Below are positions 20,796 through 32,481 of a DNA stretch of 64,000 nucleotides, one piece after another (the first letter of the stretch is position 1; each line of letters begins with the position of its first letter). Source of the DNA: Siphonodentalium dalli. Lineage: Eukaryota > Mollusca > Scaphopoda > Gadilida > Siphonodentaliidae. Location: NCBI GenBank assembly GCA_032622095.1, contig CP136061.1, forward strand, positions 91,053,845-91,117,844. Direction: 5' to 3'. The notes under the pieces were generated by a model. That model was not told where the DNA came from, ran no database searches, and saw nothing but the letters and a program-made list of their open reading frames with translations. The translations under genes were made by a program, and so were the position numbers.

Positions 20796-22330
20796 CTAAA
20801 TATTCACCGAGTAAATATTGAAGGACAAGACTTTATTGTATAGACTTATTCTGGCATAGGAATGAACAGGACATTCCAAAAAATAATGAAATGCATTCTC
20901 TTCATGATACCTGCATATACTTGCTTTAGTATCAGCGATATAATTTAGATGTTTATAAGCTTGTAAGTTGATACATTCATTTATCAGTCTGCAATGGGAA
21001 CTATTTAGTAAACGTTCACCAATATTGAAGTATGTTGGCGTTTGAATGGTTTCCGTTTGATTGATTCCATAAAGATGTATTTTCCAAGAGCGTTCCATTG
21101 ACTAATGCAAGTCAGTTCTCTTACTTCCGGTTGTTGGTGGGACAAGGTCGGATGCGTTACGTAGGTCTTTGTTACATCTTTCACGGAACGTAGGTGGGAG
21201 GAGTTCAACAAGATAATTAGGGGCCTTTCTTCAACGATGTTATGTAATTCGTCATTCACCTGGTGTATCGCTGATTTTTCAGATTCTCCCATCCAAGTCC
21301 GACAAGAAGCCTATCATTAGGAACAGATCGAGTACACCATGTAACTAATATGGCTGCCTCGAATTGAATATCATACATTTTTTTAGCAGGTGTCCTGAAC
21401 CAGACAGTACTACCATACTCCACTAGAGAGTGTGCATATGATAAATATAGTGTTTCAAGTGTTTCACAGTTGAGTGTATGTTTGAGTTTTCGAATCAGAG
21501 ATAATCTGGCATAAGCCTTCTAACATAGATTGTCTATAATGTGTGTTCCAAGTGAGATCGTCATCAATTTCCAGACCTATGTGATAATGTGATTTAGTCG
21601 CACATCATAACAAAATTATTATTGGTTTATTTATTTTGTATTTGGATGTGTATAACATTACGTCAGTTTTGGAACTATTGAATTTTGCATTCCATGTGTC
21701 TGCCCAACATTTCATTTCCCGCATATCTTCATTTACGATGCGTTCGAGTTTTGTAATGTCGGAACCGCTATTAGAAAGGCACGTATCGTCGGCATACTGT
21801 CTCGTTTGTGATTTCATACGGTCTGCTATCACGTTATGTAAATGAGAAATATCAGAGGACCCAGCATTAATTATGGTATAATTTGAGAGACAAAAATTGA
21901 CCATAACTCTTTGTTGCCTATTCATCAGGTAGTTTTGAAACCATTCTAGGAGTTTGCCATTGATACCACGTCGTTCTAATTTTGATAACAGTCTGCGGTG
22001 CCAAACTTTATCGACTGCTTTAGATATGTCGAAAAAGACTGCACAAGTAGTTACCCCAGCATCAAGGGCGTTACATAAATTGTTAGTTATCTCGATAAGC
22101 TGCATTTCAGTACTATGATTAGAAACGAAACCTGGTTGATTTTTAGATCATAAATTGTTTAAGGACAGGTGCTCAGAAACTGTATTGAAAATTATTCTTT
22201 GAAGAATGCCAACACAGTTGATTAAAAATATCGGACGGCAATTTGTTGGATCTTGTCTGTCTCATTTCTTGAAGAGGGGATAACATTAGCCATTTTCCAT
22301 GTCGTTGGGAAACGACACACCTTAATGGAT
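20796..22330 (-). pseudogene. 5'-truncated non-LTR retrotransposon (LINE), RT plus C-terminal part
   Basis: On the minus strand 22105-21605 encodes reverse transcriptase blocks: FFDISKAVDKVWH (motif A, with the second Asp kept), ERRGINGKLLEWFQNYL and QYADDTC (motif C YADD). Between INAG and DISHLH the usual PQGS...LF...IND block (motif B) is missing, consistent with an internal deletion of roughly 15-20 residues. Further C-terminal pieces lie at 21292-21005 and 21098-20796, ending near HEENAFHYFLECP, typical of the C-terminal Cys/His region of CR1/jockey-like LINEs. A weaker extension reaches about 22330. There are stops and frameshifts throughout, and no endonuclease is seen. The clade assignment is tentative. 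Confidence 0.75.
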
Positions 22331-22414
22331 TTATCAAATATAGATGTGCGTTTCCTTCAGCATTACATTACTTATACGCCATAGGACAGTAGTTAATCAA
22401 CACTGATGACAACC

Positions 22415-22810
22415 ATATTTTTATTTTAATTAACCCTCGTAATGGGACCATAATTTAACTTCAATTAACCCCATGTTATTATATTTTAAGTGACATTCAT
22501 TGGACCATATTTCAATTACCCCCCCCCCCATGGGTCCATATTTTATTAACTCTCATGGGACCATTTCTAATTAACCCTGATCAGTTATGGGACCACATTT
22601 TAATTAACAATCATGGTACCTTTTTAAATAACCAGCATATTTAACACATAACATGTTTTATTTAACACTCATGTAACCATATTTTAATTTACCCTCATGT
22701 GACCATATTTTAATTAACCCTCTCTCTCTGTGTGTGGCCATAGTTAAAATAACCCTCATGGAACCATACATGTATTTTAATTCATCCTTATGAGACCATA
22801 TCTTCAGTTG
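22415..22810. repeat. degenerate ~30-bp minisatellite
   Basis: Loose repeats of TTTTAATTAACCCTCATGGGACCATA, with a C run at 22519-22528 and a (CT)/(GT) patch near 22720. Heavy divergence implies age. Confidence 0.75.
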
Positions 22811-22849
22811 ATATTAGGAGTTCATTACCTGATGCCATTCTTAGATACT

Positions 22850-23955
22850 CATTACGCCCTCTGATGGTATATATTGACAAGTATATCGGGCCCTGTCCTA
22901 GGAGGTGATGGACTATATGTGATTAAAACGTACTTGGTGATTGCGTACTTGAATGCACTAAATGTGATTAGAAACGTACTCGGTATTTCCGTACTTGAAT
23001 GCTGTAAGGAAGATCGATAGCTCTTTGGCCTGATTATTATTCTGCATGATATTTCATGCACTATTCGTGCCTCTATTTCAATGGAAATTAGAACAAATAA
23101 CAAAGAAAAGTTGCATGACAGTCGAAACCGTGAAACTAAGAGTTTAGTGTGTTTGACGCGAGCTGATAGCGCGTCAACATGATAACTTGTCAATCGTCAA
23201 GGCGTTAATCACTTCTTTGGCAATGGGTGTGTGGTTATTGGTTTATCAATGCAATGGCCGTTGCATGTTTGGCGATGAACATTTCAGAACGTATATATAT
23301 CTATATGCGCCCTTTTTAACACATATGGTGTGTAAATATTTCAAAATAAACTTTTGTTTGCAGGTCCTATTTAAAAAATATTTTCACATCCTTTCTCACC
23401 ATGTGTACAGTTTACACACATACACAAAATGTCACATATAATCAACTGCATTGGCGTTACATATATAACGTTTTCACAATAACTACATTAAAGTTCGAAT
23501 ATATTTTATATTTGCCTAATAATATCTTGAGGGCGTTAACATTTGTGAGTATGGTGTTCTTGTATAGCTTTGTTTGTCCAGACCCAGATTCCTCTATATG
23601 AGCACATTTCGCAGTGTAATAGTTTCAAGGAGGAATTCCAGTAAGGCTTGGGTTGTGGTCTGAACGATGTTTTGGGAACATAATTATACTCCCGAAGCTG
23701 ACTGTATGGTGGACACCGTTCTATTGTAACACGTGTTAAGGTCGTGTGATTCCGATACAATAAGTTCAGGCAGTTCCAATTCGATTAATGATCGATAGTT
23801 GATACCATCATTTCATTTTATATGAATTTTCTCCAATCCCATGATTGTGACATGTTCGCCTTGTTATCATTATTAATGTCAGTGTATCTGCTATTATTTT
23901 ATTAGCATGAAATTCCCAATTGGTTCAGGAATGGAAATATTTAATCGGGACACTA
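22850..23955. other. spacer, no supported gene
   Basis: The open frames here (22852-23193 minus, 23187-23441 plus, 23536-23760 minus) show no domain or plausible splice context. GTACTTGAATGC words repeat near 22945 and 22990. Confidence 0.35.
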
Positions 23956-23957
23956 CC

Positions 23958-24083
23958 CAAGCCTGCAAATAGTGTGCCTGTCATTTGCAGAATGAGGTCC
24001 CCAGAGGGTGAATTTAGTGATGCTATCCCGCACAGCTAGCATCACCATATTCAACATCTGGAGACCTCATTCTGCTCAGGCTT
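23958..24083. mobile_element. hairpin MITE, CAAGCCTGCAAATAGTGTG family, copy 1 of a close pair
   Basis: CAAGCCTGCAAATAGTG...GCAGAATGAGGTCCCCAGAG pairs with CTCTGGxGACCTCATTCTG...CAGGCTT. The centre is ATGCTATCCCGCACAGCTAGCAT. It has no coding content. Confidence 0.75.
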
Positions 24084-24266
24084 CATCTTCTGGGAAGTAT
24101 CTACATTATAAAATTAACACTGTTTTTAGTTTTCCCTTCTGGGAAGTTTCTATATCCCCTAATTTTCAGCAGATAAAATGCATAATCGAGGTGCCCAATG
24201 TGTGAACATTACCAACTTCAACTGGGGAACTTCAATCAGATCCTAGGTCTACCATAGTAGTTGAGG

Positions 24267-24394
24267 GCCTAAGCAGAATGAGGTTTCCAGAGGGTGAATT
24301 TAGTTATGCTAGCCCGCTATGCGGGATAGCGTCACTAAATTCACAATCTGGGGACCTCATTATGCAAATGACAGACACGCTATTTGCAGGCTTG
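24267..24394. mobile_element. hairpin MITE, same family, copy 2 of the pair
   Basis: AGCAGAATGAGGTTTCCAGAG...GCTAGCCCGC pairs with GCGGGATAGCG...GGGGACCTCATTATGC, ending CTATTTGCAGGCTTG. About 180 bp separate it from the previous copy. Confidence 0.75.
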
Positions 24395-25067
24395 AAACTA
24401 CCATGAACTAATCTGGCTATGTAATATTAAGGTCACTAAACATTTTATTGGTCCGTATTTGTGGACTCACTTTCATTGGACAAGACGTTGTGACGTTGAA
24501 CGTCGCTGTGAAAACCTAACCTATTTTCAGGTCTGATAATTAGTTATGTTAACACCTGAAGTATCTGACGTCACTCAGAACTGTTATTAACATGTTGTTT
24601 CATTAATGAGGTGATCATCATTAGATATTTCAACTTTTTTGTTAGGTTTTAACATAGGAATTGGGGAAAGAAACTTATGATCATATAATAAAACATTGTA
24701 TTGGTCCGTATTTGTGGACTCGACTGCAGAATGTACAAAGTCAATATCGGACCTCGTATTCGACTCGGTCCGATTTTGACTGTGTGCCCACCCCTGTTCA
24801 AATGGTCCTGCTAATATGATATGATGTTGGTGGTCCTGCTGAAATGCGACGATGCGGGTAGGGCAGACTGGTGCTGTTAACAACTTGTACCTTTATATTT
24901 GTTTAATTTGTCTTTTTCTGAAATATATATGCCGTTACGAAAAAGATTCGTTATTTTTTTCTAAAAGTTCTCATTTACGCGGTGTTTAACTCATCCGAAC
25001 GGCTTGAGAAAAAAACCAGTGTTGTGTATGAAACATTCAGGAACATATATAGAGGATATGAAATGAG
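24395..25067. other. spacer with a short direct repeat
   Basis: ATTGGTCCGTATTTGTGGAC occurs at about 24450 and again at about 24693, in the same orientation. No gene is supported; the 98-codon minus frame at 24587-24883 has no recognisable feature. Confidence 0.35.
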
Positions 25068-25185
25068 TGTTTCTCTCATATGATATTTATGAAACGAGTC
25101 TAAGAATTTTCAGTTTTCTCGAGCCTCCGGCGAGAGAAAACTGAAAATTCGTGACGAGTTTCATAAATATCATATGAGAGAAACA
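25068..25185. mobile_element. 118-bp hairpin after CATATATAGAGGAT
   Basis: TGTTTCTCTCATATGATATT pairs with AATATCATATGAGAGAAACA. AGTTTTCTCG-AGCCTCCGG-CGAGAGAAAACT forms the tip. It is preceded by CATATATAGAGGAT and followed by TACATATACTTTTTATCATATGAC, parallel to 19973-20110. Confidence 0.7.
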
Positions 25186-26222
25186 CGAATTACATATACT
25201 TTTTATCATATGACACCTATAAATTGATTATGATGTCCAAAACGCACACAAATCACTAAATAGCTATATGACACCGGCAGCAAAAGGTTAATGTGACGTC
25301 ACTTCATTGCACCGGAAGCCCAATTACACCTGGTGAACTAGCAGAAATAATATGCACGCGAAGATATAGTGCGCTATTCTGTTCTCAGTTTGTGACATTA
25401 TATCGTATGTTTATTAGATAAATACGAATTACATATTCTATTTATCGTATAACAATGTCCAAAACTATATATTTCAAGATTATAATTGCGAGAATTTCGG
25501 CATCGCGTTGATTCGTGTATTTGACGCGCACGAATTTGACCTGCATTTAGTCAGAGATGCGGCTCGGCCCCGGCTGCCATTCAGCCAATCAGAACACAAT
25601 TTTTGTCAACAAACCAATCAAATTATCGGAAGGTGATATGGACTGCTAGTCCATATGAAATTGATTTATGACATAGTTTCCAACGTAAATAATGATTGAG
25701 TCATATGATAAATATTTTTATAAAATATAATAATGCTTGCGCTGGTGTTTCTAAAACGACGTGAATAACCATCTTGATTATTGTTGAGTTTCAACATCTA
25801 ATACAACCAGTAATTAAAACTATTTCGCAATAAATATGTTTTTGAATGTTTGATACGCATAATAGCTTTTCCTGTATATGTTCAGGTTATCGGAACACCG
25901 CGATAAAGCCAATTAAAAAAAATAACGGTACACATGTTGTTATCAGTATCAGTATCCCTAACAGCATCAGAGCAGTTAAGGAAAATAACACGATTTTTGG
26001 CTTTTCATGGCACAACCATGCGGAAGATTTTTAATTATTCATCTCAGACCTCTTGGCTATAATAACAGCTGTGGATTCAAATAAAAGTTTCGAAAACACC
26101 ACGAATGTTCCAGAGACTGTCTCGGAGTTACTCGAGCAGAAAGCATCTGTTTGTGTTGATGATTCCTGAGATAAATATAATGAGTGTCTGTACATATCCT
26201 GGTTAGAACTTTCTAATATGCT
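25186..26222. other. unrecognised, possibly element body
   Basis: CGAATTACATAT recurs at about 25184 and 25425, followed each time by a TTTATCxTATxACA word. Otherwise featureless AT-rich DNA; the small frame at 25846-26034 is unsupported. Confidence 0.3.
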
Positions 26223-26226
26223 TTAA

Positions 26227-26470
26227 CCCTTTACCCAACAAAACGGCCAAAAACTCCCAAATAAAGCTTCAACAGCCTAAAATATCTTCGGTCTGTCTCA
26301 ATAGAACCATACAAATATGGATATCATTGGAACCGGTTCATTGACCACATTGTGATGGTTACAGTTATGCCATGTGCCAATGCATTCTCTTATATATGCG
26401 AGTCGACCTAAGGTCGACTCGCATATATAAGAGAATGCATTGGCACAGGGCCGTTCTGTTGGGTAAAGGG
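26227..26470. mobile_element. TTAA-type MITE, copy C (244 bp, one hairpin lost)
   Basis: CCCTTTACCCAACAAAACGG to CCGTTCTGTTGGGTAAAGGG, flanked by TTAA at 26223-26226 and 26471-26474. It contains one CCAATGCATTCTCTTATATA hairpin instead of two, so it is an internal deletion derivative. Confidence 0.9.
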
Positions 26471-26564
26471 TTAATGTTGTATAAATATAAAAATATATGA
26501 AATGATTGTCTAATACTTTACCACGTGCTTTGACCAAACCATCGTCAAAATAAGAAAATGTTAG

Positions 26565-27215
26565 GATCACTAAGCATTAAAGAACATCCCAAACTTGATT
26601 TATATTTATCCGAGATTAATTTTAACCTGGCTATCTATCTACTGAGACTCCGTTCTAGTAATTACCGCTTCCCAGTAGAAACAGGGAGGTGGAAGCGGAG
26701 GGGGTGAAGAACATAACATGTAACCTCTGTGAAGACGCTATTGGTGATGAATTCCACTTCGTGATTGAATGTAAGAAACTTATTGATCTTAGAACTAAAT
26801 ATATACCGGAATATTATTGGAACCCACCGATAATAGAACAGTTTTACAAGTTTATGACTGTCCAAACTATACATGTTTTAACACGAATATGTGTGTTTAT
26901 AAAGCTTGGATTCAAAACATTGGAAACCTGATAAGTAAATTTAAAATAGAAAACTTATTTTAATCATGACTATGGACAAATGCTTAAACTTTGTTGCCTG
27001 AGGAACATTTGGGCAATTTGTAAATACGTGTAAATACTTCTTTATATTAATGCATATCTTCACACTATCGGGGCTCACCGAAGGTTGTGTGTGCATGTTT
27101 TTTTCTATTTGTGTACGTACATTTGTGTAGTATGTTGTCATGTTGCATGTATGTTCTTTATCATGTGTCATGTTTCATATTAATTTATGGTTGATTTGTT
27201 AATAAATGCTTAAAT
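26565..27215 (+). pseudogene. 3' end of a LINE (same family as 60.6-62.6 kb)
   Basis: The plus strand encodes the C-terminal zinc-knuckle-like segment CNLCEDAIGDEFHFVIEC (C-x2-C-x8-H-x4-C), then YIPEYYW and a terminal FIKLGFKTLET followed by a stop at 26931. This parallels CPLCGENVCDEYHFVILC...YIPKYYW in the copy ending at 62397. A frame change separates the knuckle from the preceding segment near 26688. The 3' untranslated part ends with AATAAATGCTTAAATGG near 27215. It is 5'-truncated, as is usual for LINE insertions. Confidence 0.75.
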
Positions 27216-28734
27216 GGATCCCGGACTATACGGTCGGTTTGCAACAACCATTTCCGAATTTGGCCGATTCGCAGAGAGGTGTATATTACGAAAGCCTGAA
27301 TGTGTTTTATTGGGATTCAAAAAGAATGCTATGTAATTACGAATGTTCCAGAATATCGTTTATGTGGACAGTTAATGAGTTTGTCTTTGTGAGAGATGCA
27401 CGGCCGATACATACCAAAAAATTATTCTAGACTTCGATTCTGGAAGATTCTTTGAACGGAAAATACATAGTGGATTAATTTTCTTAGACAATTGACAACA
27501 TGACAATAAGATTTGTTTTCAATTATGGCGCAACGTTGTGTTAATTTAATTGCGGCAATTATAGCCAAGTTATAACCAGCGTGCCTTACTGAACTATAAT
27601 AAGTTTTACTGTTCAGAGCCGATTCACCGAAGCCAGTTTGCGTAATAAAACATGTGCCGACGTCCAGAAGATTCTAGCTTTATATGCGAGGAACAATTTT
27701 TCTGATACCTGTGTTATTGGGTTATTTCACAGAGAAGCCGGCGATCCTTCAAGAGCATCCCATGCCTGGCGTCAGTGACTTAAATGTGTGTTCTATGGAG
27801 TGCTATTGCAGTTTGATTGATTGTGAGCATTCGATCACGGGTATTAGTTCAAATGTACCAATTTTTAAAGGGGCAGCTCTTAATGTATGGTGTAAAAATC
27901 ATGCACGGTGTAACAATGAGAATGTTCGAGAAATCACCACGTAATGTACATAGAAGCACACGTGATGCGCAAAAACTTCGAGGAATTATAAGAAAAAAAA
28001 CAGCACAGAAAAGGAGGAGTTTTAAGTGATATGACAACACTATTGGGAAGGGGCGTGATATAATCACTGAGGAGTCATCACCCTATCGTCATAAGGAAAC
28101 CCACAGGGAAGGGGCATGATACCGCATGCCTCCATTGTACCATGCATGTTGCTTGTGTCAACTAATCATTTTAAAGTTATACTTGCGATCTGTTAATTCA
28201 ATCATTGCATCATGCAACCTGAGCAATTAGCTTTGTTATATGCAAAACAATTAAGTGACTCCTATCGGCTGGCAACTCGTTGGCTATAACATGACAGTAA
28301 AAATAAATACAAACGTTAATTTCAAATTTATAAATTATAATGATATATGCACAGCAGTGATCATCGCATTTTTAATTAGTCTATATGTCTTGTTTTGTCT
28401 CCCTTTTCACTTCATGCATATCTCTGCGTTATATGATTTATATCATTTGTCTCTCACCTCCCGATCTCTAGTTCCATCTTTATATTACGCAAATACTGTT
28501 GTGTTCCGATGAGATAGCTTTCTATAAGGGTCTGACGTTGATGTCAAAACATCTTCTCTATCAGACATACCATACTTAATTAAGTACATGCAAATTATTG
28601 TGTAAATATGGGATACAAAACATTTTTTTTTACACCAACGGTTGCTGCAATGGTAGCACAACCACTGCTGCAAAGTTGCAGCAAAAGTGAAACTTTTAGT
28701 ATGGGAGACCAAAGCAGTTGGGCTAACAATATTT
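27216..28734 (+). other. spacer with short unassigned open frames
   Basis: Frames at 27206-27430, 27684-27944 and 27817-28029 are the longest. The stretch 27600-27770 can be read as a run with KILALYARNNFSDTCVIG, in a different frame from the cysteine-bearing 27684-27944 frame. I could not assign either to a family. They may be decayed transposon or host exons. Confidence 0.25.
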
Positions 28735-28881
28735 ACCTTGCATTGTAAGCCAATGCATTGTCGTATATATATGCTGCTAGGCTCTCTATGGGAGAACGCT
28801 TATATTAGAAAATACACTAGCACATGATTGTTAATGCTACACCAGCGCAGCTACCGTCGATGCCGGTACGTCATGAAAGGG
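28735..28881. mobile_element. truncated TTAA-type MITE remnant (CATGAC-ended family)
   Basis: AAGCCAATGCATTGTCGTATATA followed by GGCTCTCTATGGGAGA, then GCTACACCAGCGCAGCTACC and an end GTCATGAAAGGG before TTAA (28882-28885). The right half resembles the right half of 12137-12432. The left terminus is missing. Confidence 0.55.
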
Positions 28882-29095
28882 TTAAATATAAACACTCCAA
28901 TATGGAACGGACCAAGCAGACGACAGTTATCAGTGCCCTATTCTCTCTGTATTTGGCTCCATAAAGGGTTAATATGGGGCTGATTGTGCACTAGAGTCTA
29001 GATTGTCGTGTCAGGTTTCAAATGCAACTTAGATTGTAAACAGTAACACAAAATCAATGTTCATTTAAGGCTATATATACTTCCCAAAATATGAG

Positions 29096-29224
29096 ACCTA
29101 ATGCAGGATGAGGTCCAAAGAGGGTGAATTTAGTGACGATAGCCCGCTGTGCGGTGTGTCGTCACTAAATTCACCTTCTGAGGACATCATTCTGCAAATG
29201 ACAGACACACTATTTCAAGGCTTG
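29096..29224. mobile_element. hairpin MITE, CAAGCC...GAATGAGGTCC family
   Basis: GATGAGGTCCAAAGAGGGTG...AGTGACGATAGCCCGC pairs with GCGGTGTGTCGTCACT...CACCTTCTGAGGACATCAT and ends CACTATTTCAAGGCTTG. The plus-strand frame at 29108-29422 merely crosses it. Confidence 0.75.
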
Positions 29225-29518
29225 GCCACCAGTACCGCTCGAACCTCTGAATCGTGTGTGAGAATCAATATCGTTTCTAGTATAACTCACCTGCCATGCG
29301 TACAGATCGTCTCTAGTATAACTCACCTGTCATGCGTCCAGAACAAGATGGTTCTTCGTTCTGAAAAGCCAGACATTTATACCATACATCGCGATACTGC
29401 TGACAAACAACTATATCCTTAATTTAAATAAATTTCAATGCTTGTTCTGGACACACTCGAAATTTGAAGAGCAAACCAAACAATATGTTCAAGTGTTTAC
29501 GCCGTCAAGACTTTTAGC

Positions 29519-29811
29519 AATGCACCATCATCAGTATCTCAAAACAAACCTACGCAAAAGATGTCCCAACAAATTCCTCGATATACTGCTGAAAACACAT
29601 GTTAAAGTGATGTGAAACACTCCGGTTACGGTGATCACATAGAAATGGAGAATAATCTTGCTCAAATCAGTTACTTTTAAGAATATTAATTCAAATTTAC
29701 AGCACACACAGTCATTCTTACATATTAATTAAATGCAATGACTCTCCATAGCGAAATCATTTGCGTTTGTTTATCGCCGATAGTTGCGTCCCGAGTCGAG
29801 ATGTAAATATT
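29519..29811. repeat. dispersed repeat, copy 1 (also 41071-41459)
   Basis: GCACCATCATCAGTATCTC through TTGCGTCCCGAGTCGAGATG and TAAATATTTACAA match 41071-41459 in order and orientation. The later copy carries about 85 extra bases. The sequence after TTTACAA here is the undisturbed flank. Confidence 0.8.
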
Positions 29812-30645
29812 TACAATTAAGCATTTTTCAGACGATGAATTATATGGAGTGGTATGGTCGATTTCTTTGAGATTTTCGGTGACGTTGGTAGAATAATACA
29901 TTCCCAAGGTTGGCATAGCACCTGAGTACTAACTTATCAGTTTCACTAATGTTTTAGACAAATTTGAGATTTTTTCGTTTGTGTCGAATGTGGATGTGTG
30001 AATCGGAGGGGTGTCCCCATATAGGTGGGTCTCCGGTGGGATTGTGGAAATTACAATGCACTGAGAGCAGATCTGATGCCTTTTTGTGTATTCATTTTAC
30101 ATTTCCCAGGAATTTATTTTGCTCCATAATTCACAAATAATTCATGAATTTCAATTCAATAAGGACTTTTTATACCATCTAAACCCTAAAGTTTGGGATG
30201 CTGAACATATCAAATAGAATATATGTCTAACTTTGTGTGGAATTTGTATTAAGAAGATATACCAATGATCATTCAAATATGACCTAAGTTAACTGAGACA
30301 CGGGCCCATTTTATACTTCACGCCTAATACGAGTCGTGCCAAACCAATTGGTATTAAAATGACAATGTTTACATGACAGATTGACTGGATCACGACGTGT
30401 AAACTAATTTGCTCGTCAAAATGTCTCTGACAGGACTGTTGTAGATTGGCATCTATGGTGTAAGAGGTACCAACAGTTTTTAGTAAAAAAAAATATTTTG
30501 TAGGAATACAGTTGAGTTAAAAATGGGTGGCAACAATTTTCTGTTTCGTTCCGTCCGTGACCTGTGGTCCCGGGTGCTGGTTCCGCCAATAAAAGAGATT
30601 TTTACCAAATTCCAGGCTCCTGTGATAAACCCAACCGATATCACA
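29812..30645. other. spacer, no recognised feature
   Basis: AT-rich sequence with no array or domain visible until the 129-bp satellite begins. Confidence 0.35.
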
Positions 30646-30649
30646 ATAC

Positions 30650-31545
30650 CGACGAAATTTGATACCTAGGGGTACTTCTGTCCGGGAAGTGTTGTGGACG
30701 GGTCAAAACGTGATTCCGACCTGACCTTGACCTTCAAAATGGTCAACTCAAGGTCAAATCGCGCCTTTCAACGGATTTCGACGAAATTTGATACATAGGG
30801 GTACTTTGTCAGGGGAGTGATTTGGACGGGTCAAATCGTGACCCAGACCTGACCTTGACCTTCAAAATGGTCAATTCAAGGTCAAATCGCGCCTTTCAAT
30901 GGATTTCGACGAAATTTGATACCTATGGTTTCTTTTGTCCGGGACAAACAAAAGTGATTCGGACGGGTCAAATCGTGACCCCGACCTGACCTTTACCTTC
31001 AAAATGGTCAATTCAAGGTCAAATCGCCCCTTTCGACGGATTTCGACGAAATTTGATACCTATGGGTACTTTTGTCCGGTGAGTGTTTTGGACGGGTCAA
31101 ATCGTGACCCCGACCTGACCTTAACCTTCAAAATGGTCAATTCAAGGTCAAATCGCGCCTTTCAATGGATTTCGACGAAATTGGATACCTAGGGATACTT
31201 TTGTCCGGAAGTGTTTTGGACGGGTCAAATCGTGATTCCGACCTGACATTGACCTTCAAGATGGTAAATTCAAGGTCAAATCGCGCCTTTCGACGGATTT
31301 TGACGAAATTTGATACCTATGGGTACTTTTGTCCAGGGAGTGTTTTGGACGGGTCAAATTGTGACCCCGACCTGACCTTGGCCTTCAAAATTGTCAATTC
31401 AAGGTCAAATCGCGCCTTTTGACGGATTTCGACGAAATGTGATACCTATGGGTACTTTTGTCCGGGGAGTGTTTTGGACGGGACAAATCGTGACCACGAC
31501 CTGACCTTGATCTTCAAAATGGTCAATTCAAGGTCAAATTTCTAT
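30650..31545. repeat. 129-bp satellite, about 7 units (43 codons per unit)
   Basis: The word GGACGGGTCAAATCGTGACC recurs at 30696, 30824, 30961, 31090, 31218, 31347 and 31476, that is every 128-129 bp apart from one 9-bp insertion. Because 129 is divisible by three, plus-strand frames persist across units (about 43-residue repeats). There is no start, splice or terminator structure, so I do not call a gene. Each unit holds CCTGACCTTGACCTTC and TTCAAGGTCAAATCG. One similar unit occurs at about 63665-63745 inside a Helitron-like element. Confidence 0.9.
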
Positions 31546-31912
31546 TACATCCAGAATCCAATTATCGAATTGTCTGTCACTGTGTTGACCGAGAGGTGTC
31601 CGATGTTTTTGCTATTCCTATATAACATATTGAGGGACCGACCAGGGGGTGCAGGAAATTGGACGTCTGGTGCGGGGAAGCTAAGTGTTAAACTGGGTGT
31701 GGTCTTCAAACCACATATATCTGATTGGGACGAATATCGGATTTCCTTTAGAACTATAGACACCAAAATCAGTCATCTGCGTACTATATTCTTCACAAAA
31801 CGCATTCGATCAAATTAAATCGCGTGGTTTAGTCTATAAACTACACGTATGATGGACTACACAGTCTGCTATGTGTCCCTATCATATATATATATATATA
31901 TATATTTATATA

Positions 31913-32425
31913 TCTCATATATATTTTGAAGACCTCTGTCTGTCTGTCTGTCTGTCTGTATGTATGTTTGTTTGTCATTTATACGAATCTACGATTCTCG
32001 ACCGATCGGGACGAAACTTGGTACGTGTGTGTAGTTTGACCAGGCGGTGGACGGTGTCGTATTGGCGAGAACGTGCGACGCCCGTGCAGCGCATGCGCAG
32101 ACGATATATCGGAAACGGGTGGAGCTATCGACTTGAAATTTGCTATGTGAATGTATCTTGCCCCGAGTACGAATTTTATCGGGTCGCCGAGCCCGTGCGA
32201 CGCCAGCTTCGCGCATGCGCAGACCAGATCTCGGAAACGGGTGGAGCTATCGACTTGAAATTTGCTATGTGAATGTATCTTGCCCCGGATACGAATTTTA
32301 TCGGGTCGCCGAGCCCGTGCGATGCCAGCTTCGCGCATGCGCAGACCAAATCTCGAAAACGGGTAGAGCTATCGACTTGTAATTTGGTTTTTGAATAGCC
32401 CGGACAAGGTCGGGCTCATCGGCTA
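31913..32425 (+). mobile_element. Helitron-like non-autonomous element, unit 1
   Basis: Starts TCTCATATATATTTTGAAG, then a (CTGT) microsatellite and 122-bp internal repeats, and ends in the hairpin AGCCCGGACAAGGTCGGGCT followed by CATCGGCTA. The 5' TC, the 3' stem-loop and CTAR-type end with AT-rich flanks are the Helitron signature. There is no Rep/helicase, so it is non-autonomous. Unit 2 follows without a gap. The many open frames on both strands come from the repeats. Confidence 0.65.
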
Positions 32426-32447
32426 TCTCATATATATTTTGAAGACC

Positions 32448-32481
<34 letters not shown>

